Shown here piece after piece: positions 1-8,421 of a stretch of 11,861 bases of DNA. The stretch's first letter is position 1; the number at the start of each line of letters is the position of its first letter. Source of the DNA: Hirudo medicinalis (Eukaryota > Annelida > Clitellata > Hirudinida > Hirudinidae); the NCBI GenBank assembly GCA_011800805.1, contig MPNW01000047.1, positions 103,740 through 115,600 on the forward strand. The letters run 5' to 3'. Under the pieces are notes generated by a model. That model searched no databases. It was given only the letters and a program-made list of their open reading frames with translations, and was not told the DNA's origin. Position numbers and translations under genes: made by a program.

Positions 1-127
1 GTTGATATCGGTGAATGAATGCATACCAAATGTTGATATCGGTGAATGAATGCATACCAAATGTTGATATCGGTGAATGAATGCATACCAAATGTTGATA
101 TCGGTGAATGAATGCATACCAAATGTT
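1..127. repeat. 31-bp tandem repeat, four perfect copies
   Basis: Four identical 31-bp units start at 1, 32, 63 and 94; each begins gttgatatcggtgaatgaat and ends in accaaat. A partial gtt follows at 125-127. The array touches the window edge and may continue upstream. It lies in the OGFOD1 intron before the exon at 264. Perfect identity implies recent amplification. Confidence 0.98.
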
Positions 128-263
128 CCCTCAAATTCATTCTTTTTGAATAATTATCCATAAATGATCAAGTTTAGCAAAACTAGTGATCTGCTAAAAA
201 TAATCTTAGCATGATGTCATGCATCAGAAAGACATAAGAAATTGTTGTTCATTTCATCAACAG

Positions 264-392
264 GTGTCTGAAGTTTTGTGCAAGGAGAAATCCCGCCCAT
301 CCATCCACGGATGGTTTCACTCCAAACCAGTGCCCCGACCCACCAGGTTCATTGAACCGAATCCGGAGGTTATGACCTTTGTGGAAGTTGAG
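264..392 (+). CDS. OGFOD1: OGFOD1 exon a (end of catalytic domain)
   Basis: This exon gives 43 codons, VSEVL...VEVE, between acceptor caacag and donor gtgaga, phase 0 at both ends. It carries the Arg that holds the co-substrate carboxylate. The spacing from GWFH to DWI in the next exon equals the human protein (33 residues, from memory), which supports both the donor and the next acceptor. The start is less certain: codons just upstream (249-260) read Ser-Phe-His-Gln, as the family does there, so the exon could begin earlier. Confidence 0.85.
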
Positions 393-2690
393 GTGAGAGG
401 TTATGTCAAGGAGTGTTCTTATCAATTATTTGAAACAATTATATCATTAAAAGGGGAAAATCAGCTGTATGGGACACTTATAAATTCGTTGCTTTCAAAA
501 TTTGTGCTGCATAGATTTTACTTAAGAATAAAAAAAAATTAGTTGAATAAATTGCAAACATAACCATTATTTACAAAGTTTAAATTGAATGTGAAACGTG
601 AATATCAAATTGAATGAATATCGGGAAATTGAAAATATCGGCCGTCGACGTTTACAAAAGACAATGACAAACTCTGCACAACCCAGGAATCCGTGTTGCG
701 GGATTGGATCAACCCCATCTACTTGGAGAGGGTCACCCATGCGAGCATCAGACTCAAGTTTGAGAAGAGATCAGAAATTGAGCTTCCAGACTTCTTCAAG
801 GTAATGCTTTCGTCTTAATCTTTCATCAATTGAGATCCATCTATAGATCCATCTCAAGTGGTTGGCCAATGATTGATTAGTGGTTGATGATTGATTGATT
901 TGTGATTGATGGTGCCTTGGTTGACCATCGTGACCCCAAACAGGAGGAAAAGTACAATGCACTGGTCGAGGCCTTCACGTCCAAGGACTTGCAGTGGAAG
1001 CCAAGGGGCCCTCCGAACAAGAGGTTGGTTATTAGCTAATCACTTTTAATTGATTACAAGTTAAATAATTAGCTATTTGCAGTACTAATTATTTGAATTA
1101 TTTATGTAATTAATTATTTATATTAGTTGTTCGTTTTATTTGACATCACCCAATTAAAAATAGATTCATCTCAAATTGTATTCGAAGACATTAGAAATTA
1201 TAATTTGTAAATAATTTCTTTATCCAGGATCAATGAGTCCCTGTTAAATGATCATTTCAGAAATTTTGAATCCCTCGATGTGAACTTAGAAAACAAGTCT
1301 GAAACTCCTTTGACAGACAGTGAGGAAGTCATCAGGCAGTGCGTTCAAATCCTGGCTTCAGAGGCCATGTTCCTCATACTCTCCAACATGACTGGTCTCA
1401 GGTTCCACAAGCTGGTACCGAAATCCAACGAAGATGAAGAAAACGATGATGATGATGATGATGATGAATCTGAGGTTTCTGAGGATGGTGATGAAGGCGA
1501 TGATGTTGCAAATCAAGAAGAGGATAATGATGGTGATGATGTTTCTAGAGCCAATGAAGAAAGCATTGAAGAAGTTGAGAAAGGTAGACATCGATGAATG
1601 CATAACTACGTTGACCTACTTCAGCTCACTCTTATTGGATGCCATGATTTGCCCTCGTCCAATAGATTTGAAGAGAAAGAGGTCTCTTTCTGGTGGTGAA
1701 CATTCAGGGCTCAACATCGCTGGTGAATTGGAAAAGCCAGAATCAAAGAAGATGAAACACGACGATGAAGTTGATGGGGATGATAATGATGCTCCCAAGC
1801 CGGGCTCATCTGATGCTGAACCAGGTCATTAGCTTTTGTTTTTCTACTTCCATTTTTGACTTTTATCTCGTTTATTAATTTTTATTCTCAAGATTTATCC
1901 ATACAAATTTATTTACTTGAAATTGTAAAATACAATAGAATGTCATCCTACGACTTAGCATCATTTGGTAACAATTGTCCCGATCTAAATCATATAATAT
2001 TTTAAAGAATTGTTTTCATAGAACCTTGCAATGCCAAGTGCTGTTTCGAGGTCAGAAAATGGTCGCACGGCTCGTACGCAACGGCCAATCACAAGATACT
2101 TTCAAACTCTGCCCTCGATGCAGTCATGGTGTTCAACATCGATGGCAAGTTTGACAAAACAATCCAAAATTAGGATGCTGGGAACTTTTATTATTGTTAT
2201 TTTCTGTAATATGTTGCATTTAATATCTTTTTTCACAGACTGGAAGAGCCAATATGGTGGCTTCACAAGTTACATAGCGAAAGATGAAGATCAAGAAGTA
2301 AATTTTAGTTAACGACTATTCGATTACTTGTTAATGTAGTATTATTATTAATATCTTTTATATTTATTTATTCGATTACTTGTTACTGTAGTATTATTAT
2401 TATTATTATTTTTTTATATTTATTTATTTGCATTCTTATTTTATTCATTTTAAATTTAATGAGATTATAAATTGATATAAACGACCTTTGTAGAACTCGA
2501 TAAAAACCGTTTTAAATTTTTACTCGTCCCTCAGCTCTTGACGATCGAACCCAAAAAGAACTCGTTGAACCTTGTCTACAGGGAGGAAGAAGTCCTGAGT
2601 TTTGTGAAACACGTGAATCACAAGGTCGCAGCCATTCCCGACCAATCAAAGAAGTCATTTTATGACTTGTCGTTCAGTTACTTCGAGTGA
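264..2690 (+). CDS. OGFOD1: OGFOD1-like 2-oxoglutarate/Fe(II) prolyl hydroxylase, 3' part (8 exons)
   Basis: Joined exons 264-392, 687-800, 944-1023, 1228-1583, 1666-1824, 2022-2144, 2239-2297 and 2535-2690 total 1176 nt, an exact multiple of three, giving 391 residues and a TGA stop. OGFOD1 (yeast Tpa1) hydroxylates a proline of ribosomal protein uS12 (RPS23) and affects translation and stress responses in nucleus and cytosol. Family-like segments appear in the expected order: [55 protein letters not shown] and FVKHVNHK, ending in SFSYFE. The Arg codon at 294-296 matches the 2-oxoglutarate-binding Arg (human R230, from memory). The rest of the catalytic domain, with the first two iron ligands, lies left of the window. 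The remainder is the non-catalytic C-terminal double-stranded beta-helix domain plus a linker longer than in human. Identity is very likely; exact splice sites are inferred from phase and homology. Confidence 0.94.
687..800 (+). CDS. OGFOD1: OGFOD1 exon b
   Basis: This exon has 38 codons, [13 protein letters not shown]...ELPDFFK, between acceptor acccag and donor gtaatg, phase 0 at both ends. It matches the start of the inter-domain region of OGFOD1 (human EILYDWINPTYL, from memory). Confidence 0.92.
944..1023 (+). CDS. OGFOD1: OGFOD1 exon c
   Basis: Acceptor aaacag opens [11 protein letters not shown], and the exon ends in W-KPRGPPNK plus two bases of an Arg codon before gttggt. RGPPNKR is nearly invariant in the family. 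Phase is 0 in and 2 out, completed by the first base of the next exon. Confidence 0.92.
1228..1583 (+). CDS. OGFOD1: OGFOD1 exon d (helices plus acidic linker)
   Basis: Acceptor tatccag completes the split Arg codon, then INESLL and [19 protein letters not shown] follow, matching the first part of the C-terminal domain. The second half is a low-complexity acidic linker with seven consecutive GAT codons at 1445-1465. Donor gtagac at 1584 is weak, but unspliced reading meets TGA at 1595, and phase 1 fits the next exon. Confidence 0.88.
1666..1824 (+). CDS. OGFOD1: OGFOD1 exon e (acidic linker with basic clusters)
   Basis: After an 82-nt intron ending in ccaatag, the exon reads [11 protein letters not shown], then an ESKKMKHDD segment and an acidic tail ending in DAEP plus one base before gtcatt. 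It shows no domain, is probably disordered, and holds two basic clusters that could serve nuclear import. Support comes from phase continuity on both sides rather than from conservation. Confidence 0.8.
2022..2144 (+). CDS. OGFOD1: OGFOD1 exon f, ends at a GC donor
   Basis: Acceptor ttcatag completes a Glu codon, then the exon encodes [12 protein letters not shown]...[11 protein letters not shown], matching the C-terminal domain strands (human ELRHWKTGHYTLI...ALDLILY, from memory). Only a GC donor, gatg|gcaagt, keeps the frame into the next exon. Confidence 0.88.
2145..2238 (+). other. GC-AG intron of OGFOD1
   Basis: The intron begins GCAAGT and ends TTTTTTCACAG. The nearby GT at 2149-2150 would leave phase 2 and break the conserved [10 protein letters not shown] frame. 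With GC at 2145 the codon G|AC joins correctly. GCAAGT is the usual extended consensus at GC donors. Confidence 0.82.
2239..2297 (+). CDS. OGFOD1: OGFOD1 exon g
   Basis: This 59-nt exon after ttttttcacag encodes (D)[19 protein letters not shown] and ends before gtaaat. [10 protein letters not shown] is one of the most conserved stretches in the family. Phase is 1 in and 0 out. Confidence 0.94.
2318..2429. repeat. 52-bp imperfect tandem duplication in last OGFOD1 intron
   Basis: The segment starting attcgattacttgtta at 2318 recurs at 2370. Both copies run through a gtagtattattatta stretch to tatatttattt. The second copy is longer because of extra ATT units and a poly-T run. The repeat is entirely intronic. 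Confidence 0.88.
2535..2690 (+). CDS. OGFOD1: OGFOD1 terminal coding exon
   Basis: Acceptor gtccctcag opens 51 codons, [16 protein letters not shown]...DLSFSYFE, then TGA at 2688-2690. [15 protein letters not shown] and the aromatic C-terminus match the end of the family (human ...FSFIYYE, from memory). Confidence 0.94.
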   Translation, partial: LLTIEPKKNSLNLVYREEEVLSFVKHVNHKVAAIPDQSKKSFYDLSFSYFE

Positions 2691-2958
2691 CGACGACCCT
2701 ATTGGTCGGTGCAAGTGACCGATCGTGAGAGCTTCTGATGTTAACAGTTCTTTTGTTACTGTCAAATACCAAAATTTAGATTTTTGCACTAAATGATTTA
2801 AAATTGGAGTGGAGTGTCATTTTTAAAATGCCTAAAATCAATTTTATTAAGCTGTCGGATTAGTCGACAAGAAGCTGACATGAACGAAGATTTAAAGTAA
2901 CAAAATAATATTAACAAGTTCATGAGTAGCCAACGTCTTCACAGATTATAGAATAACA
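2691..2958. other. OGFOD1 3' flank, probable 3' UTR
   Basis: This sequence follows the OGFOD1 stop. I see no AATAAA hexamer in it, so the polyadenylation site is unknown or uses a variant signal. No open frame or repeat stands out. Confidence 0.4.
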
Positions 2959-3515
2959 ACTCTGACCTTTTAGAGCAAAATAGTGGCAAATTGTATCAAT
3001 TATAATGGAAATACTTTCGAGCATCTGTCTGAAATTTTGCACGATTTTGACACAAATGGCTCTGGAAGAGACCGAACTTGTTGCAATCGACTCCGTGCAT
3101 GATAAATTCAACGTGTACGAAGAAGCCGAACTCCTCACGATTTTACTGGGACGTTTGTCGGATAGATTGTTGTTCGGGTTTAAAAATATCTCCAGAGGAA
3201 CAGGAGTTCGACTTGGTCCGTTTCAATTCGTAAAAACATTTCAGAAAATATAAAACGAATTCTCCCGGGAATTCAAAATAACAGGAAAACTGGCCCTTTC
3301 CACTTCAGGTTTCCGACAGATCGAGGAAGGCATAAAGAAATGGAAAGGCCCGGGATTTCAAAGATGATCGAGGAGTTTCAATTTAAGGAGAGACGATCCC
3401 GTCACGAGCATTCTGGAAAAAGAGGGCAGTTCGCGTCGAAAACGAGAACGACAGATCGAAGACGGAAGCTGCGAGAGAAAAAAATACGAGCGTCGTTTCG
3501 ATACATAATCACAAA
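2959..3515 (+). pseudogene. EF-hand-like coding relic (possible decayed gene), family unknown
   Basis: One frame (about 2959-3099) reads TFEHLSEILHDFDTNGSGR. This is an EF-hand first helix with hydrophobics at -8, -5, -4 and -1, followed by the loop start D-T-N-G-S-G-R. The loop breaks at position 8, and that frame stops at TGA 3100. A second frame is then nearly open from about 3068 to 3515 (VYEEAELLTILLGRL, then IEEGIKKWKGPGF, then DDPVTSILEKEG). Its only internal stops are TAA at 3251-3253 and TGA at 3353-3355, far fewer than AT-rich random DNA should give. This fits a gene with a frameshift and stops, or short exons I cannot join. I do not recognise the family. A chance match remains possible. 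Confidence 0.3.
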
Positions 3516-3797
3516 ATACGACAGAAACACAACGGGGCGTAATACATTGCTGTGTGGCTCATGAAACCAGTAGAACAGAGGTGTTCAGGGGAAAGGAAAT
3601 CATGCATAATGAACGACCAAGCAAAACAAAACTTCCGAGCAAAAATAGCATCATCGGGAGATGGAAAGCAGTAACTTAAGGAACTCTGTCATCAGAAAAA
3701 TTAGTTGAAACAACATCTCATAAATTAATAAGAACGAACAAAACTTAAAAAAATAATTTACCAACAAATGGAAACAAATCTTATGATCAAAACAAAT
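3516..3797. other. 3' flank of the ZIP gene
   Basis: This interval lies downstream of the minus-strand ZIP stop codon and is probably its 3' UTR plus spacer. I see no AATAAA on the minus strand here, no repeat, and no convincing frame. A short arginine-rich plus-strand frame (3340-3564) overlaps the start but has no recognisable content. Confidence 0.35.
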
Positions 3798-4281
3798 TCA
3801 AGACTTGGCGAGGAAGAAAGCCAAGCAGGTGACGAGCGTGAAGCCAAAAAGCAGAGTCATTGCCTTGAGGACCTGATCTTTCCTTTTGTTGTACTCGGAG
3901 GGCAGTATTTCCACGAAGATCACGTAGATGAACGTCCCTACCGTCAACGCCTGCAGGCATGCCGAGACGACCCTCGGGGCAGATGAGCTCTCCGGAATCT
4001 CGAGTTCCGCAGCTTGTTTGACCTCCGTGAAGCTGGAAAGGATGATGCCGATCAGAACTCCAAGAGGAATGGCAGCAGAAAAAAGAAGGGAAGATACGAA
4101 GAAAGAGAGGCGACCGAGCCTCCTCTTGGTGAGGTTGACCCCCACGGCCATTGCGGCCGTGATTTGGTGAAAGGCCACCGCCCCGGCCAGCCCTAGGAAA
4201 CGCCACAGCTGACTCTGCAGGCCGAGGGTCACGCCCTCAAAAACGGAATGAACGCACAGTGCCAAGAGCATGGCAGCACAT
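3798..4281 (-). CDS. ZIP transporter exon 3 (segments 4-8)
   Basis: Acceptor ttacctcacag completes Arg275, then CAAMLLALCVHSVFEG and the last five membrane helices follow, ending FFLAKS and TGA at 3800-3798. It contains the transport-pathway residues His286, Glu290 and His313. The C-terminus stops right after helix 8, as is normal for ZIPs. Confidence 0.95.
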
Positions 4282-5787
4282 CTGTGAGGTAAAAAGATAT
4301 AACGGACTGATACAAGTTAGTGATCATCGATAATAAAGAAATTACGTTATCACTATTAAGAAAAAATTATCTTTATAAGATAATTTGAATTAATTATTTA
4401 GCGAATTAATTTGATAATCATGGCTCATCATGCGCAGACAAACACTTTATCGGAAGAGTTATCTGTCCTGATTAGAAAAAATCAGCAACAAACACCTCAT
4501 GATGATCATCACCACCTGATGATCATCAGATCATCTGATCATCATCATCTACTGAAATGATAAAACTAGATGCTCTTGCAAATTTGTTTATAAAACACAA
4601 TTAATAAATTAATAATTAATAAAGTGATTTATCCGCATCCCGCGTTGTAATTTACTATAATTTACCCAATCACCCACTGGACAACTCGACATCGTAACAA
4701 GGTAATCTTAACACGTTCCATTTCAGACAAAATATGCAAATGCAGGACAAAACAAAAAAAGGAATTCAAAATTGTCTACCTGACATCAAATTGTCCAACC
4801 ATAGAGACCATTGTCGGAGGCACGTTTCGTGACCCATTGGCGGCCAATTTCTTGGAGTAACGAGGCTTGTTGCTCTTGTTGGACTTGACGTTCGAATCCT
4901 CCGACTTGTTCCTTCTCCTCTTCCCCAGAAGTTTCTCGGCCCTGTCCGCTTTTTCGTCGGCCACCAGAAGCTTCCTTTCATCTTCGTCGTCTTCTTCCTC
5001 ATCCTCATCGTCGTCATCGTTCCTTCCAATGAACTTCCTGTTCTGAGTAACATTTTCATCGATCACTTTGTTGATGATGATGGATGGTTCAGACTTGTCT
5101 AAGCTGCCATCTTCTCTGTTCAGTTCAGCCTCATTGTTGTTACCCTCCTCCTCCTCTTCAATCTGTTCGAAGGTGACGACATAATTTGGAATTGGCCTGA
5201 CCTTCTCAGGCTGGCAGAGGTGATGGAGGTCATGACATGATGAAGGGGTATTGGAAAAAGATTCCTTGCAACGGTCGAGCACCTAGTGAACATCAAGTCA
5301 TCGTGTAACCACAAATTTTACTAGTCTTTAACAAAAGTTTCACTGTCATAATCAAAAAAGATAAAACATTCAAGAGATTTCAAATATTCAATGACAGGGT
5401 TCAACCCTGTCTTATAGACTTGACAATTAACTAGCGCCATTAAACCCATTCAATTCATAATCTCACCTTTTCAAGAAAATAGATGAGAAGAAACCCTAAC
5501 ACAACAACCAACTGCACCAACTTGTAGCAAGTCTCTGTCTCAAAATTGAAACTTGCAAATGCTGCAACAAAAGTTGACTCAACATGTGGCATCAGCATTA
5601 CAAAACAAGTCGCTAAGAAGACGCCCAGGGCAAAGAAGTTACTGAGGTCAAGCAGCCTCAGGGAACGAGGTGAGAAATCGACAGAATCGCTCGAGGTCAG
5701 AGCAATCCTGGGCAAGTAGACCACGATCATGCAGATCATTAGCGTTGCTAAGAGATATGCTACCTGGAAAATAGTGGTCGTTTCCAT
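3798..5787 (-). CDS. SLC39/ZIP family zinc transporter (ZIP1/2/3-like), complete, 3 exons
   Basis: Minus-strand exons 5787-5467, 5282-4780 and 4281-3798 join to 1308 nt, encoding 435 residues. ZIP proteins carry Zn2+ (and sometimes Fe2+) into the cytosol across the plasma membrane or organelle membranes. Eight membrane segments are visible: about 6-30, 48-68, 88-104, 276-296, 303-325, 331-357, 378-402 and 411-433. GVFLATC in segment 2 and HSVFEG (286-291) in segment 4 are hallmarks of the ZIP1/2/3 subfamily. Segment 5 has AFHQITAA with metal-site His313, and segment 7 has the conserved EILP (399-402). At 435 residues it is longer than human ZIP1 (324), because residues 108-275 form a large acidic loop. 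The ATG at 5787 is the natural start: it precedes segment 1 directly. The gene converges on OGFOD1 and diverges from the Rab11-FIP-like gene. Confidence 0.95.
4282..4779 (-). other. ZIP intron 2, with a 29-bp quasi-palindrome
   Basis: This 498-nt intron holds no frame of interest. Its notable element is an inverted repeat at 4518-4546 built from gatgatcatc / gatcatcatc arms, with one mismatch per arm and an unpaired centre. A related gatgatcatc lies just upstream at 4501. Confidence 0.7.
4518..4546. repeat. 29-bp near-perfect palindrome (GATCATC-rich)
   Basis: Reading 4518-4546 against its reverse complement leaves only the position 7/23 pair and the central base mismatched. It could be a simple-sequence product, or could form a hairpin in the ZIP pre-mRNA. 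No function can be assigned. Confidence 0.75.
4780..5282 (-). CDS. ZIP transporter exon 2 (acidic loop)
   Basis: Acceptor ttcactag opens VLDRCKESF. The exon encodes residues 108-274 plus two bases of Arg275. It has no membrane segment. It holds CHDLHHLC (123-130), a five-Glu run (149-153), a long Asp/Glu block (196-209) and a basic KRRR patch near 228. Donor gtagac is weak, but phase 2 joins the next exon exactly. Such loops between segments 3 and 4 are variable, cytosolic and usually His-rich in this family. Confidence 0.9.
5467..5787 (-). CDS. ZIP transporter exon 1 (segments 1-3)
   Basis: This exon encodes residues 1-107, from METTTIFQVAYLL to LLIYFLEK. Three hydrophobic segments include FFALGVFLATCFVMLMPHVE, the typical second helix. 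The donor is AAG|gtgaga, phase 0. Confidence 0.94.
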
Positions 5788-8343
5788 TGGTAAGATCTTT
5801 TTAGAATGTACTTGGTGGACTTTGTAGAGTTTAAGTCAAAATGGAAGTAATAATAACAGACTGGTAATCAATTAACGTTCGTAAATGTTATGCATCTTTA
5901 AATTGCTGTCGGCGAGGACTGAAAGTATCCCCAGTCCCCAACCAAAGAAAACAAGATCGCCATCGCTAAATTCGTGTTTTTTTCAAAGTAAAAATGGAAC
6001 ATTGTTCTCATTTTGAGATCGTGAAACTATCTTGAATTGCATCAAATTTACTTTATTTAATTAACTTTCAGATTTGACACATGTCGTAAGTACTTTTTAA
6101 AAATGTTTATAAACAAAAATACAAATAATTTAGAAATGAAGAGTTTACAATAATTTTATAATTGCGAGTCGCAAAATTAAAAATAAATTTATGTAAATAA
6201 TATTACTAACATTAAGCATAGAAAACCATTTATCGATTTCTATCGATTTTTAGACTTAAGCCATCAGTGCCTATGACGACATTGGTTTAGCAGATGATTC
6301 ACAATTTTTTTTATCAGAATTTATTTCAATCTTGACAAAAGCTCAATTAAAATGTACATAAACAAAATTTTAATGACGTTTTTATTTCAACACCTTTTAA
6401 GCATACTCGATACGTAACACCTGGTCTCTCAAGTTTTGTTCCCATTACTTCAAAATACTGTGAAAGTACTGAACTTTATCTCATATACTGAAATTTTAAA
6501 TATCTAATAATTATAATAATGATATGGTTAGCTTCGAAAATAACAAAATGGAACAGTTCCTTTGCAACGTTATCAAGGTATCCCACAGGTGTAACTCATA
6601 TAAACACAATGGGCGTCGGCCACATATTGTTAATAACAACAACATCAATAACAACAACAACAATAATAATAAAGATAATAAATTCAGAATGTTATGAGTT
6701 GTTGCACAAACTTTTGATACTCGATCGAACAATATAAGCTAAGAGCAGGAAACTGAAGGCACTAATCTAAATTTGCAATTCGTCAGCGACAGATGAATAC
6801 TGAATCGTTCCTTTGGATTGATATTTGTGGATGACTTTAATTTAGAAAGCGCATGTTACTAGAAAGAGCATTATTTTTATACACTTGAATTTAGGGAAAA
6901 CCATTATACCGTTGCTCCAAGAAAGTGTTCTGACAGACCAAAGAAATGTTTGAAACTGGATTATTACTATTCTGCTGATCAACTATTCCCAGCTTATATC
7001 CTACTTTCAAACTAATTAATTTCGAGGTGAGATCAAATTCTATATTTTTTAAAGACTAGGCCTTATTTTCATTATTTACATCCTTCAATGTGCCATATGA
7101 AGGCATCACATGAGCACTTACTTTGCTGTGAATTGAATAAGCATTGGAAAAACAATTAAATTATTTCAATGAATATTGTTAAACAGCAGATGTACATCAC
7201 ATTCAATTAGTTTGCCATGAAAAAAAAAGAAATAATAAATCCAGCTATCTTCCACTGCCTGATTTGTTGCCTTTGAATATTCATAAAACATACATTCAGG
7301 AATTTGAATTATTGCCAACTTCTGAATTCATATGCTCACATAAAAGCATTTAAGATATTACAACTCTAGATAACAATCTTAGATCCTAGATGAGAATTTG
7401 TGCACAAGCACAAAAGATTTTCAGTCAATGGATATATTTAATTTCAGGCATTTCTGTTCGATTTAAAATCGAGTTGTTTGATCGGAAACTTATGACATAA
7501 GTACATTTTCGAATCAAGTTGTCTGTGTACATGTCACAACGACAACATTCATCACTGGGGCCAATTATCGGCACTGTTAGGCATTATTCAGAATGTAATA
7601 AGTCCAAAATAAATCCAGCTTTAATTTATTCCCAACAACACAGCCAAGCACGTGTTTTATAAACATTATTATTGGTATTACTGTTCATTTAAATAATTTA
7701 GTACGACTATCAGAAAGACAGTGGCAAAGTAAACCGATGCGTAATAAGCTGCCAAGTTTCTCATGTGACGACAAATACAGGTGTTGAATGGAAACTGTAG
7801 CTGAACTCAAGATTACCGATTATCTCGCTAAAATTTAAAAAAGCCAGACGAAGCGTGTGATAAAACAAGTTTATAATAAAAGCTATAAACTCCAACATGG
7901 ATATTTAACTTTAAATTATTTTAGAGATGTTTTTATTAAGGAAGATTTCGTTTCAAGGCCATGCCAATATGCAAACGAAGTCCTAGCCATTTCGTAACTG
8001 TACAATCAAAGATCATACGCCCACTTCTGTGACTTGGTCAAAATTCAAATCCACTTTTTCGTCACCTAGAGTGACAGCTATTTAAATACATTCGCTTCTA
8101 ATAATAATTGCAGTCAGTTAGTTTAACATAGGAATTCGTAAAATGTATGATTTGAAGAAACGGTTTTCGATTGCTTGATATCAACCAACTCTTGGATTTT
8201 TAAAATAACTGACGATCATTATTTAAACCATCTATATTTAAAGATAATTCGCCGCCTTTTCAGGAAATGAAACTGACATCTACTGGATAACCTGAGAATC
8301 GTTCAGCATCTATAGTACAGGAGAAAACACACCAAAAATTGGG
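5788..8343. other. Intergenic region between divergent genes
   Basis: About 2.6 kb of AT-rich sequence separates the ZIP start (minus) from the Rab11-FIP-like promoter (plus). I see no convincing coding exon, tRNA, known microRNA or transposon ends. Small elements include a six-base-stem hairpin around 5914-5935 (ggactg...cagtcc), two tatcgattt copies near 6232-6250, and an AAC/AAT simple repeat at 6631-6680. A perfect gtaagt (about 6086) on plus and a gtaagt on minus (around 7115-7120) could be donors of untranslated exons, without other support. Confidence 0.5.
6631..6680. repeat. AAC/AAT trinucleotide tract
   Basis: This is an impure run of AAC then AAT units, intergenic. Short frames across it on both strands (poly-Leu, poly-Thr/Ile) are artefacts of the repeat. 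Confidence 0.85.
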
Positions 8344-8344
8344 C

Positions 8345-8380
8345 ATATATACTTTCCACTACAGCCAAAAGTAGCATCAG
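8345..8380 (+). promoter_or_regulatory. Candidate TATA box and initiator of the Rab11-FIP-like gene
   Basis: An atatata motif at 8345-8351 lies about 33 nt upstream of a TCAG initiator-like tetramer (8377-8380), leaving roughly 42 nt of 5' UTR before the ATG at 8422. The spacing is right for a TATA promoter, but in such AT-rich DNA this may be chance. A spliced upstream leader is also possible (acag at about 8364). Confidence 0.25.
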
Positions 8381-8421
8381 GGAATAACCTATTCCCAGTA
8401 ACAACTTCAGTAACCTCCGCT

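Noticed and set aside
1..127. CRISPR array
   Set aside because: The 31-bp units are head to tail with no spacers, and the DNA is animal.
1358..1798. Minus-strand frames opposite the OGFOD1 linker (Ile- and Ser-rich)
   Set aside because: They are products of the GAT/GAA-rich coding strand read backward, with no domain.
1434..1832. Continuous plus frame that spans the 1584-1665 intron
   Set aside because: Its 5' half (a poly-Met run) is out of frame with the conserved exon d. Only the part after 1666 is real, joined by splicing.
3928..4196. Two plus-strand frames opposite ZIP exon 3
   Set aside because: They are antisense shadows; the minus strand carries the conserved HSVFEG and EILP motifs.
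3787..4206. Long minus-strand frame rich in Gly, Arg and His overlapping the ZIP exon
   Set aside because: It is a shadow of the ZIP exon 3 frame and has no membrane pattern or family match.
6511..6737. Opposed poly-Leu and poly-Thr/Ile frames over a simple repeat
   Set aside because: They come from the AAC/AAT repeat and show no start context, domain or neighbouring exon.
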